64,000 bases of DNA, taken from NCBI RefSeq assembly GCF_017876155.1, contig NZ_JAGINP010000019.1:62001-126000 (forward strand). Direction: 5' to 3'. The notes under the pieces were generated by a model. It was not told the DNA's origin, did no database searches, and was given only the letters and a program-made list of their open reading frames with translations. The DNA is from Azospirillum rugosum (GTDB lineage: Bacteria; Pseudomonadota; Alphaproteobacteria; Azospirillales; Azospirillaceae). Positions 51,640 to 60,982 of this stretch are shown here, piece by piece; positions within the stretch are counted from its first letter, which is position 1, and every line of letters starts with the position of its first letter. The position numbers and the translations under genes were made by a program.

Positions 51640-52659
51640 ATGACCGACATGATGCGATTGCCCGAGGCCGCCGCGCGCCGTCCGGCCGGCCTCGTCGCCG
51701 GGGGCGCGCAGGCCCTCATGCGCCTGACCGATCCGCCGATGCGCGCCTTGCAGCGGCTGATCGGCGCGGCGCGGATGCCCTACGTCTTCCTGCTGCCGAA
51801 TCTGGTCTTCTTCGGCCTGTTCGTCTTCCTGCCGATCGCCATCAACATCGTCTTCTCGATGACCGGCGGGACGGCGCTGTATCCGGCCGAGCGGCCCTAT
51901 GTCGGGGCGGAGCAGTACGCCCGCCTGCTCGACTGCGGGTCCTACCTCGATCCCGGCAGCTGCCAGGAGGATCTGTTCTGGCGCGGCGTCGGCAACACGC
52001 TGACCTTCACCGTCTTCCAGATGGTCGCGATGGTGCTGTTCTCGCTGGGCACCGCGCTGGTGCTGAACCGGCCGATCCGCGCCCGCGGCTTCTTCCGCGC
52101 CGTCTACTTCTTCCCGGTGCTGCTGTCGCCCGTGGTCGTGGCGCTGATCTGGAAATGGATCCTGCAACGCGACGGGCTGCTGAACGCCGCGCTGACCATG
52201 GCGGGCGGGCAGAAGATCCTGTTCTTCGTCGATCCCGGCTGGGCGATGTTCTGGTCGGTCTTCGTGTCGGTGTGGGCCCACATGGGCTTCTACACCCTGA
52301 TCCTGCTGGCCGGCCTGCAAGCCATCCCCCGCGACGTCTACGAGGCGGCGGAGATGGACGGCACGCGGCCCTGGCGCGTCTTCCACCGGATCACCCTGCC
52401 CCTGCTGTGGCCCAACCTGCTGGTCGTTCTGGTGCTGGTGCTGATCCGCTCCGTGCAGGTGTTCGACGAGGTGTTCGTGCTGACGGGCGGCGGCCCGGGC
52501 ACGGCGACGGTGATGATCGTCCAGTACATCTACACGACCGCTTTCGCCAACCAGGTGCAGAACTTCGGGCTGGCCGGGGCGGCGTCCGTGCTGCTGGGGG
52601 CGGTGCTGTTCGTCCTGACCATGGTCCAACTCTTCCTCACGCGACGGAGGTCGTCATGA
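51640..52659 (+). CDS. ABC sugar importer, permease (MalF-type)
   Basis: 339 residues from the ATG at 51640. About six membrane helices, starting MPYVFLLPNLVFFGLFVFLPI. The EAA loop that contacts the ATPase is YEAAEMDGTRPWRVFHRITLPLLW (about 245-268). It pairs with the next gene's product to form the channel. Its stop overlaps the next start (ATGA). Confidence 0.93.
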   Translation: MTDMMRLPEAAARRPAGLVAGGAQALMRLTDPPMRALQRLIGAARMPYVFLLPNLVFFGLFVFLPIAINIVFSMTGGTALYPAERPYVGAEQYARLLDCGSYLDPGSCQEDLFWRGVGNTLTFTVFQMVAMVLFSLGTALVLNRPIRARGFFRAVYFFPVLLSPVVVALIWKWILQRDGLLNAALTMAGGQKILFFVDPGWAMFWSVFVSVWAHMGFYTLILLAGLQAIPRDVYEAAEMDGTRPWRVFHRITLPLLWPNLLVVLVLVLIRSVQVFDEVFVLTGGGPGTATVMIVQYIYTTAFANQVQNFGLAGAASVLLGAVLFVLTMVQLFLTRRRSS

Positions 52660-53711
52660 CCGGGGGACTCCTTCGGCTCCTCACGCTGCGGCGCGGCGGG
52701 CGGGGCTGGCATTGGACCGACGTGGCGTCCTACGCTTACCTCGCGGTCGGTGTGCTGCTGATGTTCGGCCCGGTGCTCTGGCTGGTGCTGTCGTCCTTCA
52801 AGACGCCCTCGGCCCTGCTGGAGTTCCCGCCCTCGCTTCTGCCGATGGCGCAGGCGGAGGTCCGCGTCGAGGGCTACCCGCAGCCCCTGCCGCTGTTCAC
52901 GGTGACCATGGAGGACGGCTCCGTCCGCGAACTCGCCCAGGTCCGCCGGATCGGCATCGCCGCCCAGATGGTCGACCCGAAGGAACCGGCGAAGACGATC
53001 CGGGTGCCGGTCGACCGCCGGACGCCGGTGCGCCACCTGGCCTTCGCGGTCGGCAACTACACCGACCCGCTGACGCAGTTCGACTTCCTGCGCTACCTGC
53101 GCAACTCGCTCGTCGTCACGGTGGTCGCCACGCTGATCACGCTGCTGATCAACTCCATGGCCGCCTACGCCCTGTCGGTCTACGAGTTCCGCGGCAAGTC
53201 GGTCGCGATGCTGGGCGTCATCGGCACGCTGATGATCCCCATCACGATCATCCTGGCGCCGGTCTACCTGGTGGTCACCAAGCTGGGATTCGTGGACTCG
53301 CTGTGGGCGGTGATCCTGCCGGGTGCCGCCACCCCGACCGGCGTCTTCCTGCTGCGCCAGTACATGCTGACCATCCCGCGCGACCTGATCGAGGCGGCGC
53401 GGATGGACAAGGCGTCGGAATGGCGCATCTACGCGCGCATCGTGATGCCGCTGTCGCTGCCGGCGCTGGCCGTGCTCGCCATCTTCTCGGTCATGTGGCG
53501 GTGGAACGACTTCCTGTGGCCGCTGGCCGTCCTGACCAAGACCGAGGTCCACACCCTGCCGATCGCCCTGAACGCCTTCCAGGGCGAGCTGCAGACCCAA
53601 TGGCACTATCTGCTCGCCATGACCGTGGTGACCCTGCTGCCGGTGGCGCTCGTCTTCGCCTTCCTGCAGCGGTTCATCACCTCCGGCATCGCGAACACGG
53701 GGATGAAGTGA
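52656..53711 (+). CDS. ABC sugar importer, permease (MalG/AglG-type)
   Basis: 351 residues. After the first helix (YLAVGVLLMFGPVLWLVLSSF) there is an inserted exported loop of about 80 residues (about 50-145), as in AglG-like permeases, then five more helices. The EAA loop is IEAARMDKASEWRIYARIVMPLSL. The C-terminus ends ITSGIANTGMK, the usual end of this subfamily. Translationally coupled to the first permease gene. Confidence 0.93.
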   Translation: MTGGLLRLLTLRRGGRGWHWTDVASYAYLAVGVLLMFGPVLWLVLSSFKTPSALLEFPPSLLPMAQAEVRVEGYPQPLPLFTVTMEDGSVRELAQVRRIGIAAQMVDPKEPAKTIRVPVDRRTPVRHLAFAVGNYTDPLTQFDFLRYLRNSLVVTVVATLITLLINSMAAYALSVYEFRGKSVAMLGVIGTLMIPITIILAPVYLVVTKLGFVDSLWAVILPGAATPTGVFLLRQYMLTIPRDLIEAARMDKASEWRIYARIVMPLSLPALAVLAIFSVMWRWNDFLWPLAVLTKTEVHTLPIALNAFQGELQTQWHYLLAMTVVTLLPVALVFAFLQRFITSGIANTGMK

Positions 53712-53712
53712 T

Positions 53713-54774
53713 ATGGCTGGACTGGAGCTTCGCGGGGTCCGCAAGGACTTCGGCAGCGTCGCCGTGTTGAAGGGCATCGACCTCAGCATCGCGGACGGCG
53801 AGTTCATCGTCTTCGTCGGGCCGTCGGGCTGCGGGAAATCCACGCTGCTGAGGGTCATCGCCGGGCTGGAAACGGCGACGGCGGGCGACATCCACATCGA
53901 CGGGGCGGAGGTGACGCGGACCGCGGCCTCCGACCGCGGGCTGGCGATGGTGTTCCAGTCCTACGCGCTCTACCCGCACATGAGCGTCCACCAGAACATG
54001 AGCTTCGCTTTGGAGAACATGGGCGTGCCGAAGGCGGAGATCGCCCGGCGGGTGGAGCGCGCCGCGCGGATGCTGCGCCTGACCGACTACCTGCACCGCA
54101 AGCCCGGCGCGCTGTCCGGTGGCCAGCGCCAGCGCGTTGCCATCGGGCGGGCCATCGTGCGCGATCCCAAGATCTTCCTGTTCGATGAGCCGTTGTCCAA
54201 TCTCGACGCCGAACTGCGCGTGGCGACCCGCAAGGAGCTGGCCGCCCTGCACGCGGAGATCGGTGGGACGATGATCTACGTCACCCACGACCAGGTGGAG
54301 GCCATGACGCTGGCCGACCGCATCGTCGTGCTGAACGCCGGGCGGATCGAGCAGATCGGGACACCGCTGGATCTCTACAACCGCCCTGCCAACCTGTTCG
54401 TAGCGGGCTTCATCGGCTCGCCGCGCATGAACCTGCTGCCGGCGGACGCCGCCCGGATGCCGCGCGATAACTTCTTGGGTGATGCCGTGACCGTGGGCAT
54501 CCGGCCCGAGCATGTGCAGCCCTGCGCGGAGGCCGACGCCGACCTGACCGTCCAGGTGGATCTGGTCGAGCAGCTCGGCGGCGAGACCTTCCTCTACACG
54601 ACTGCTCTTGGCTGCCCCGGCGATCTCAAAGTGACCATCCGGATCGACGGCCAGAGCGCCCTCGCCCGCGGCGACCGCCTGCCCGTGCGGCTGCGCCGCG
54701 AGCACCTCCACCTCTTCGACTCCGCCGGCCTCGCCTGCCGGCCCGACCCCATTCCCGCCCGGAGCCACGCATGA
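53713..54774 (+). CDS. ABC sugar importer, ATPase (MsmK/UgpC/AglK-type)
   Basis: 353 residues, starting one base after the permease stop. Nucleotide-binding domain with GPSGCGKST (Walker A), LSGGQRQRVAIGRA (signature), FLFDEPLSNLD (Walker B) and the switch His in YVTHDQVEAMTLADR. A C-terminal MOP/TOBE-type regulatory domain (about 240-345) has GIRPEHV. It powers uptake through the two permeases. The end overlaps the GH31 start (ATGA). Confidence 0.95.
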   Translation: MAGLELRGVRKDFGSVAVLKGIDLSIADGEFIVFVGPSGCGKSTLLRVIAGLETATAGDIHIDGAEVTRTAASDRGLAMVFQSYALYPHMSVHQNMSFALENMGVPKAEIARRVERAARMLRLTDYLHRKPGALSGGQRQRVAIGRAIVRDPKIFLFDEPLSNLDAELRVATRKELAALHAEIGGTMIYVTHDQVEAMTLADRIVVLNAGRIEQIGTPLDLYNRPANLFVAGFIGSPRMNLLPADAARMPRDNFLGDAVTVGIRPEHVQPCAEADADLTVQVDLVEQLGGETFLYTTALGCPGDLKVTIRIDGQSALARGDRLPVRLRREHLHLFDSAGLACRPDPIPARSHA

Positions 54775-57125
54775 AGGCCCTGACCCGAGCTCGTTTCCGC
54801 GGACGCGACGGCATCTACGCCCTGTTCGACCTGGACCATGGAGTCGACCTGCGCGTCGGTCTCGTCGAGGACGACGTGGGCCGCATCCTGATGCGCCGCG
54901 ACGGCGCCTACCGCCTCGACCGCACTTGGTCGGTGGCCCCCGACGGCATCGACCCGCCCTATGAAGGTCGCGGCCGCGACGACCTCGCCGGCTTCGCCTG
55001 CCCGGCCGCCACCATCGAGGAAGGCGAAGGCACGGTGACGATCCGCGGCGCGAAACTCCGCGCCGTGGTGACGCTGGAGCCCTTCGGCATCGCCTGGTAC
55101 CGGGCGGGCGAGTCCGCGCCCTTCCTGGAGGACCGGCGCACCCAGGCCTATTTCGTGTCGCGCAAGACCCACGCCTTCTCCCACTTCGTCACGCGCAACG
55201 AGGGGGAGCGGCATTACGGCGTGGGCGACAAGGCCGGCCCGCTGGACCACACCGGCCGCCGCTTCCGCATCGACGCGGTCGATCCCTGTGGCTTCGACGC
55301 GGAGCTGAGCGACCCGCTCTACAAGATGATCCCCTTCGTCATCGTCGCGGGGCCAGCGGGGGCGCACGGGGTCTATTACGACAACCTCGCCACCGGGGAG
55401 ATGGACCTCGGCGCCACGATCGACAATTACCATGGGCCCTTCCGCTCCTACCGGGCGGACGACGGCGACCTCGACGCCTTCGTCTTCGCGGGGCCCGGCG
55501 TGCCGGAGGTGGTCCGCGCCTTCTCGCGGCTGACGGGCGGGCACGCCTTCGGGCCGAAATGGACGCTGGGCTTCGCCACCACTTCCATGGCCATCGCCGA
55601 CGCGGCGGACGCGGACGCCCGCATCGCCGACTTCGTCGCGCGCTGCGCCGAGCACGCCATCCCCTGCGACAGCTTCCATTTCGGCTCCGGCTACACGATG
55701 ATCGGCGGGCGGCGCTACGCCTTCCACTGGAACCGTGACAAGTTCCCCGACCCCGCCGCGACGCTGGCGAAGCTGAACGCGGCCGGCCTGCACCCCGTTG
55801 CCAACCTCAAGCCCTGCCTGCTCGACGACCACCCCCGGCTGGCCGAGGTGACGGACGTGGGTGGGCTGGTCCGCGACGGGGAGACCGGGCGGCCGGCGGT
55901 GGCGCAGTTCTGGGACGGCCTCGGCTACCACCTCGACTTCACCAACGCGCAGGCGCGCGCCTGGTGGCGGCGGGGCATCGAGACGGCGCTGCTCGGCCCC
56001 GGCATGGTGTCGGTGTGGAACGACAACAACGAGTATGAGATCTGGGACGAGGATGCGGTGGCGGCGGGCGACGGCAGGCCCTTCCCCCAGACCCTGGCGC
56101 GGCCCGCGCAGGCGCTGCTGATGACCAAGCTCGCGCACGAGACGCAAGCCGCCTGGGTGCCCGGCAAGCGCCCCTACACCATCACGCGCGGCGGTGCCGC
56201 GGGCCTGTGGCGCTATGGCCAGACCTGGTCGGGGGATAATTCCACAGCCTGGAAGACGCTGCGCTTCAACCTGACCCAGGGGCTCAACATGAGCCTGTCG
56301 GGCATGTTTGACATCGGCCACGACGTCGGCGGTTTCCACGGGCCGAGCCCGGGGCCGGAGCTGCTGTGCCGCTTCGTTGAGTTCTGTTCCTTCTGGCCGC
56401 GCTTCGTCATGAATTCCTGGAACAGCGACGGCGTCACAACGCTGCCCTGGATGCACCCGGAGGTCATCGACCCGATCCGCGAGGCGATCCGCCTGCGCTA
56501 CCGCCTGATGCCCTACCTCTACACCCGGATGTGGCGGGCGGCGGAGGCGGACGAGCCGGTGGTGCGCCCGCTCTTCTACGATTTCCCGGACGACCCCGGC
56601 GCCGCGGCGACGGAGGACGCCTTCATGCTCGGCCCCGACCTTCTGGTGGCGCCGGTGCTGGAGCCGGGCGCGGACCGCCGGTCCGTCCGGCTGCCGGACA
56701 ACCCGGGCGGTTGGTTCTTCTTCCACGACGGCAGCCACCATCCGGGCGGGGCGGTCGCGACGGTGCCGGCCCCGCTTGGCGGGACGCCGCTGTTCGTGCG
56801 GGCCGGCGCCCTGCTCCCCCTGGGTGCCGCCGGCCAGCGCGTCGATCCGGCCACGGACACGGAGCGCGAACTGGTCGTCTACGGCGATCCGCAGGGTGCC
56901 GAAGCGCTGCTGTACGACGACGACGGCGACACCGCGTCCTGGCGCGACGGCGCGGGACTGGTCACGCGGGTCTCGCTGGTCCGGGACGGTGGCGCCGCGG
57001 TGATCTCCGCCGACGCGACCGGCCGTTACCGGCCGGCCTGGCCGGTGCTCCGCCTGCGCGCGGTTGGTGGAGCGGCGCTGCGGGCCGGCGATGCCCGCGG
57101 CGTCCGCTTGAGCGTGGAGGAGTAG
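54771..57125 (+). CDS. GH31 alpha-glucosidase
   Basis: 784 residues. GH31 (beta/alpha)8 enzyme: the nucleophile is Asp418 in VWNDNNEYEIWDED, the acid/base Asp489 in YGQTWSGDNSTAW, and the HDVGGF motif follows. Beta-rich N- and C-terminal domains match the family's usual architecture. No signal peptide, so it acts in the cytoplasm on sugars brought in by the transporter, releasing glucose from alpha-glucosides. It is the last gene of the operon and abuts, end to end, the convergent HAD gene. Confidence 0.92.
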   Translation: MKALTRARFRGRDGIYALFDLDHGVDLRVGLVEDDVGRILMRRDGAYRLDRTWSVAPDGIDPPYEGRGRDDLAGFACPAATIEEGEGTVTIRGAKLRAVVTLEPFGIAWYRAGESAPFLEDRRTQAYFVSRKTHAFSHFVTRNEGERHYGVGDKAGPLDHTGRRFRIDAVDPCGFDAELSDPLYKMIPFVIVAGPAGAHGVYYDNLATGEMDLGATIDNYHGPFRSYRADDGDLDAFVFAGPGVPEVVRAFSRLTGGHAFGPKWTLGFATTSMAIADAADADARIADFVARCAEHAIPCDSFHFGSGYTMIGGRRYAFHWNRDKFPDPAATLAKLNAAGLHPVANLKPCLLDDHPRLAEVTDVGGLVRDGETGRPAVAQFWDGLGYHLDFTNAQARAWWRRGIETALLGPGMVSVWNDNNEYEIWDEDAVAAGDGRPFPQTLARPAQALLMTKLAHETQAAWVPGKRPYTITRGGAAGLWRYGQTWSGDNSTAWKTLRFNLTQGLNMSLSGMFDIGHDVGGFHGPSPGPELLCRFVEFCSFWPRFVMNSWNSDGVTTLPWMHPEVIDPIREAIRLRYRLMPYLYTRMWRAAEADEPVVRPLFYDFPDDPGAAATEDAFMLGPDLLVAPVLEPGADRRSVRLPDNPGGWFFFHDGSHHPGGAVATVPAPLGGTPLFVRAGALLPLGAAGQRVDPATDTERELVVYGDPQGAEALLYDDDGDTASWRDGAGLVTRVSLVRDGGAAVISADATGRYRPAWPVLRLRAVGGAALRAGDARGVRLSVEE

Positions 57126-57779
57126 TCAGAGCCGCTGGGCGAGCCCGAACAGGTCGTTGACGGTCGGCACGTCGGCCGGAAACGGGTTGGGCTCGTCCAG
57201 CGGCACCACGCCGACGAAGGTGATTCCTGACTTCTGGGCCGCGTCCAGTTCGGTCAGGGAATCGCCCACGGCCAGCGTGCGCGCCGCCTCAAAGCTGCCG
57301 GCGGCGACGATCGCCGCGAACACCTCCGCCTTGACGCTGGGCGAACCGGTGACCGATACGAACCGGTGCTCCAGCCCCTTGGCGCGGACGGTTCCGAGCA
57401 GGGTTTCCTGCGGCGTTCCGGACACGAGATGGCACGGCGTGCCGCTCAGCTGGTCCAGCAGGCTTTCCGCCCCGGCGATCAGCGGACAGTCGTTCACCCT
57501 CCGGTCGACGATGTCCGCGTAGCGCCGGGCCAGCTCCATGATCCCGTCCTCCCCGGTGGCGCGCCCGAACAGCTCGCGCTCCAGGATGGGCAGCATCTTG
57601 ACCCGGCTGAGCCCGCCGTTCTGCCAGACGATCCGGCGCAGCCGCGCCTGCATTTCCGGATCGCGCAGCTCGTAGAGGTCGAGGTAGGCGTTCGTCTTCA
57701 TGCGCGCGGAGTCCAGGATGACGCCGTCGAAGTCGAAGATCACCGCCTCGGGGAACGCGCGGTCCGCAATCGGGGTCAT
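57126..57779 (-). CDS. HAD-superfamily phosphatase
   Basis: 217 residues. HAD motifs: FDFDGVILDS (nucleophile and acid/base Asp), SGTPQE (motif II), a conserved Lys near KAEVF, and AVGDSLTELDAA (motif IV). The cap between motifs I and II is helical, as in phosphoglycolate phosphatase or beta-phosphoglucomutase relatives. It lies 12 bases downstream of the class III PLP enzyme gene on the same strand, so its substrate may be a phosphorylated product of that pathway. Confidence 0.88.
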   Translation of the reverse strand: MTPIADRAFPEAVIFDFDGVILDSARMKTNAYLDLYELRDPEMQARLRRIVWQNGGLSRVKMLPILERELFGRATGEDGIMELARRYADIVDRRVNDCPLIAGAESLLDQLSGTPCHLVSGTPQETLLGTVRAKGLEHRFVSVTGSPSVKAEVFAAIVAAGSFEAARTLAVGDSLTELDAAQKSGITFVGVVPLDEPNPFPADVPTVNDLFGLAQRL

Positions 57780-57791
57780 GGAGCTTGCTCC

Positions 57792-59120
57792 TCAGTGGGC
57801 GCTGGTGGTTTCCGCCAGAACCTCGTCCAGCGTGGCGAGGAACAAGGTGGCGTCGTCCGGCGAGAACACCAGCGGCGGGCGGATCTTCAGGATGTGACCT
57901 TCCTGGCCCGTCGCGCTGATCAGCACCCGGCGCTTGCGCATGCCGTTGACCACGCGGGCGGTCTCTTCCGACGCGGGCGTCTTCAGGGTGCGATCTCGCA
58001 CCATCTCGACGCCGATGAACAGGCCACTGCCGCGCACGTCGCCGATCAGCGCGTGCTTGGCGGCCAACGCCCGCAGGCCCTCGATCATCTGGTTGCCGAC
58101 GGCCAGGGCGTTCTCCTGCAGCCGGTCGGCCTTGATGACCTTCAGGACCGCATGGGCCACGGCGCAGGACACCGGGTTGCCGCCGAAGGTGTTGAAATAG
58201 CGCTGGCTCTTGCCGAAGGCCTCGATCACCTCCGGCCGGAACACCGCCCCCGCCACCGGATGGCCGTTGCCCATGGGCTTGCCGACCGTCACGATGTCGG
58301 GCACCAGCCCGTGGCGCGCGAAGCCCCACATGTGCGTGCCGAGCCGCCCGAAGCCGGGCTGCACCTCGTCGGCGATGAAGACGCCGCCGGCCTTGCGCAT
58401 CACCTCCACCGCGGGGGCGAGAAAACCGGCCGGGTCGGTGAAGACGCCGCTGCTGGAGAAGATGGTGTCGACCAGCAGCGCCGCCGGCCGGATTCCCTTC
58501 TCCCGCAGGTCGGCGATGGCCGCCTCCACGTCGCGGGCGAAGGCGGCGCCCACTTCGGCCTCCGGCCGGCGGTAGCCGTCCGGGGCGGGCACCACGCGGA
58601 CATGGTCGCCCAGCTTCACCGCGGCGCCCAGCGAGGGCGACATCTCCGCCAACGCCGAGGTCACGCCGTGATAGGCGTTGTGCGCGATGACGACACCCGT
58701 ACCACCCGTGCGGACGCGGGCGACGCGCAGGGCCAGGTCGTTGGCCTCGCTCCCGGTGCAGGTCAGCATCAGGTGCGACAGCTCCGGCGGGAACTCCGCC
58801 AGGAAGGCCTCGGCGAAGTCGAGGATGGTATCGGTCAGGTAGCGCGTGTGGGTGTTCAGCACCGCCGCCTGCTTCGCCATCGCCTCCACCACCTCCGGCC
58901 GGCTGTGCCCGACGGAGGCGACGTTGTTGTAGGCGTCGAGATAGCGGTTGCCGTCGGGATCATAGAGGTAGGCCCCCTCCCCGCGCACGACATGGACCGG
59001 GTCGGCGTAGAACAGGCGGTAGGCCGGGCCGAGCAGCCGTTCGCGGCGGGCGATCAGGGCGCGCTCCCGCTCCGGCAGGGAACCGGCGGCGTCGGGCGCA
59101 TAGGCGTTGACCATCGTCAT
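57792..59120 (-). CDS. Class III PLP-dependent aminotransferase or phospho-lyase
   Basis: 442 residues. Class III aminotransferase fold: YLDAYNNVASVGHSRPEV, TCTGSEANDLALRVAR (phosphate loop), FIADEVQPGFGRLG, and the Schiff-base Lys in TVGKPMGNGHP. Located 6 bases after a kinase of the hydroxylysine-kinase type. In animals the close pair is a kinase and a PLP phospho-lyase (5-phosphohydroxylysine or phosphoethanolamine), so this may be a phospho-lyase rather than a transaminase. That is inference from the gene pair. Confidence 0.85.
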   Translation of the reverse strand: MTMVNAYAPDAAGSLPERERALIARRERLLGPAYRLFYADPVHVVRGEGAYLYDPDGNRYLDAYNNVASVGHSRPEVVEAMAKQAAVLNTHTRYLTDTILDFAEAFLAEFPPELSHLMLTCTGSEANDLALRVARVRTGGTGVVIAHNAYHGVTSALAEMSPSLGAAVKLGDHVRVVPAPDGYRRPEAEVGAAFARDVEAAIADLREKGIRPAALLVDTIFSSSGVFTDPAGFLAPAVEVMRKAGGVFIADEVQPGFGRLGTHMWGFARHGLVPDIVTVGKPMGNGHPVAGAVFRPEVIEAFGKSQRYFNTFGGNPVSCAVAHAVLKVIKADRLQENALAVGNQMIEGLRALAAKHALIGDVRGSGLFIGVEMVRDRTLKTPASEETARVVNGMRKRRVLISATGQEGHILKIRPPLVFSPDDATLFLATLDEVLAETTSAH

Positions 59121-59126
59121 GGGGTG

Positions 59127-60221
59127 TCACTCTTCCTGGCAGGCGAGATGAATCAGTCGGGTCGCGGTGGCCGCCTCGGTCCCGGTCAGCCGGTCGAGGC
59201 CGGCGAAGGCGCGTTCTGCGTTGCGCAGAATGTAGGCGCGGTTCTCGGGATACTCGGCGGCGCGCCACGCGGTGATTCCGATGGTCAGGGCGAGGCGCCC
59301 GGCCACGAGGTCGGGCAGCAGCTCCACCTCCTCCGGCGTCAGCGGCAGCACGGCGGTGTAGGCGCGGGTCATCGCCACGATGGAGCCGAAGGGCGTCTCG
59401 CCGCTGGCGACGTGATAGGCGAGCGCCGTCGCGAGGTCGTTGACCAGCGGCGCCTTCAGCGCGTCGCCGAAGTCGATGATGCCGGTGACCGTCTCGTGCC
59501 CAACCGGATCGACCACCGCGTTGTGGGGGTTGAGGTCGTTGTGGATCACCTGATGCCGCAGCGCGGGCAGCCGGGGGGCGACCTGGTCGGCGAAGCGGGC
59601 GACGAACCGCTCGACCATGTTCCGGCGCGACGCGTCCTCCACGTAATGCAACCGTTCGGCGATGCCGGGGACGCGCGTGATGTCCCACAGCAGGTCCCGC
59701 TGCGAGCCGGGATGCTCGAAATCGGCCAGCGCGAGGTCCAGCCGGGCGAGCGTCGTGCCCAGGGCCCGCATCTGGCCGGGCGATGCCGGTGCCGCGTGCA
59801 GCGGCGTGCCTTCCAGATAGGTCAGCAGCCGCAGGACCATGCCGCAGCCCTCGACCTGGACCGTCGTCTGCGCCTCCCCCTCCAGCGTCGGCACGACGCG
59901 CGGCACCGGCAGGGCGGCGTCGCGCGCGGCCACGTGCAGCATGGCCCCGGTCTGGAAGCTGGTGACGAGCTGCGGCTCCGCCGGGTTGGTGAACTTCAGC
60001 ACATAGCCCTGCCCGACACCCTGCTCACCGGGGGCCGCGATGTGGAAGTTGCGGTCACGCTCGCTGGTCAGCGCGCGCACCGTTCCGGTCACGCCGAAAT
60101 GCCGCAGCGCCGCATCCGCGGCTTCCTCGATGGAGATGGGCGGCGCCGGGGTGGTCAGGACGTCGGGCGGTGCGGTGGCCGCTGTCGCATCGCTGGAGGT
60201 GTTCAATGTTTGATGCATCAT
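59127..60221 (-). CDS. APH-type phosphotransferase (hydroxylysine-kinase-like)
   Basis: 364 residues. Aminoglycoside phosphotransferase fold: nucleotide Lys in GYVLKFTNP, catalytic loop VIHNDLNPHNAVV and metal loop GIIDFGDA. Length and the RVPGIAERLHYV segment suit hydroxylysine-kinase relatives. It should phosphorylate a small amino alcohol whose phosphate is then lost by the PLP enzyme encoded next. No Shine-Dalgarno precedes the ATG at 60221, and a GntR-type palindrome covers that start, so the true start may be further in or translation may be leaderless. Confidence 0.82.
   Translation of the reverse strand: MMHQTLNTSSDATAATAPPDVLTTPAPPISIEEAADAALRHFGVTGTVRALTSERDRNFHIAAPGEQGVGQGYVLKFTNPAEPQLVTSFQTGAMLHVAARDAALPVPRVVPTLEGEAQTTVQVEGCGMVLRLLTYLEGTPLHAAPASPGQMRALGTTLARLDLALADFEHPGSQRDLLWDITRVPGIAERLHYVEDASRRNMVERFVARFADQVAPRLPALRHQVIHNDLNPHNAVVDPVGHETVTGIIDFGDALKAPLVNDLATALAYHVASGETPFGSIVAMTRAYTAVLPLTPEEVELLPDLVAGRLALTIGITAWRAAEYPENRAYILRNAERAFAGLDRLTGTEAATATRLIHLACQEE
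60211..60221. promoter_or_regulatory. GntR operator overlapping the kinase start
   Basis: TGATGCATCA (60211-60220) is a perfect 10-bp palindrome that covers the start codon of the kinase gene. The same core occurs in the palindrome at 60967-60982 before the GntR gene. Confidence 0.55.
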
Positions 60222-60257
60222 TGTAGGGGGCGTGTTGGCGTGGAAATGCGGTGAGGA

Positions 60258-60941
60258 TCAGGAGGCGAGAGACCGGGCGTCGGCGGCGTCGATGCGTTCC
60301 AGAATGGGGCCGCTGGCCAGCAGGATGTCGGCCTGGATGGCGCGGGCGGCGGCCGGACCGTCGTGGCGGCGGATGGCGTCCATCAGGGGATAATGGTGGT
60401 CGATCATGGTGCGCCCTGCCCCGCCGTAAACGTCCGCGATCAGCGGTCCCATCTGGAGCCACAGCCGCCGCAGGATGTCCCGAAGCACGGGCATGTCCGC
60501 GATGTCGGCAAGCGCGAAATGGAACATCTGGTTGAGTTCGGTGGCCAGCGGCGTGTCGTCCGCCCGGATCGCCTCTTCGTTGCGCGCCAGAAGCTGATCG
60601 AGGGCCCGGACCTGGGCGGGCGTGGCCTGCTGGGCGGCGCGCTCCGCCGCCAGCCCTTCCAGGTTGACGCGGATGTCGCGGATTTCCAGGTAGACCGCCC
60701 TGGTCAGCATGGGCACGCGGATGTCGCGCGGCGAGCGCAGCACCAGGGCTTGGTCCTGCACCAGGCGCAGGATGGCGTCGCGAACCGGCGTGACGCTCGT
60801 CCCCAGACGTTCGGCCAGATCGCGGATGCGCAGGCGATCGCCGGGCTTGAACGCGCCCTTCATCAGGGCCTCGCACAGCTTCTGGTAGATCGTGCTGCCA
60901 AGGTTGTCGTGCGCAAGAAGGGTCAGATCGAATCCGGTCAC
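60258..60941 (-). CDS. GntR/FCD-family transcriptional regulator
   Basis: The GTG at 60941 with GGAGGAGG upstream is chosen over the longer frame from 61025. 227 residues: winged helix (about 10-80, with RIRDLAERLGTSVTPVRDAILRL) and an FCD ligand domain (about 90-215, with FHFALADIADMPVL and DHHYPLMDAIRRHD). It is the first gene of a four-gene leftward series (regulator, kinase, PLP enzyme, HAD phosphatase). It should control that operon and itself through the TGATGCATCA sites. Confidence 0.9.
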   Translation of the reverse strand: MTGFDLTLLAHDNLGSTIYQKLCEALMKGAFKPGDRLRIRDLAERLGTSVTPVRDAILRLVQDQALVLRSPRDIRVPMLTRAVYLEIRDIRVNLEGLAAERAAQQATPAQVRALDQLLARNEEAIRADDTPLATELNQMFHFALADIADMPVLRDILRRLWLQMGPLIADVYGGAGRTMIDHHYPLMDAIRRHDGPAAARAIQADILLASGPILERIDAADARSLAS

Positions 60942-60966
60942 CGCCTCCTCCCTCCAGGCACATGCT

Positions 60967-60982
60967 GTATGATGCATCATAC
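60967..60982. promoter_or_regulatory. 16-bp palindromic operator upstream of the GntR gene
   Basis: GTATGATGCATCATAC is a perfect 16-bp palindrome 26 bases before the GntR start. Its core matches the site at the kinase start, which supports autoregulation. Confidence 0.7.
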
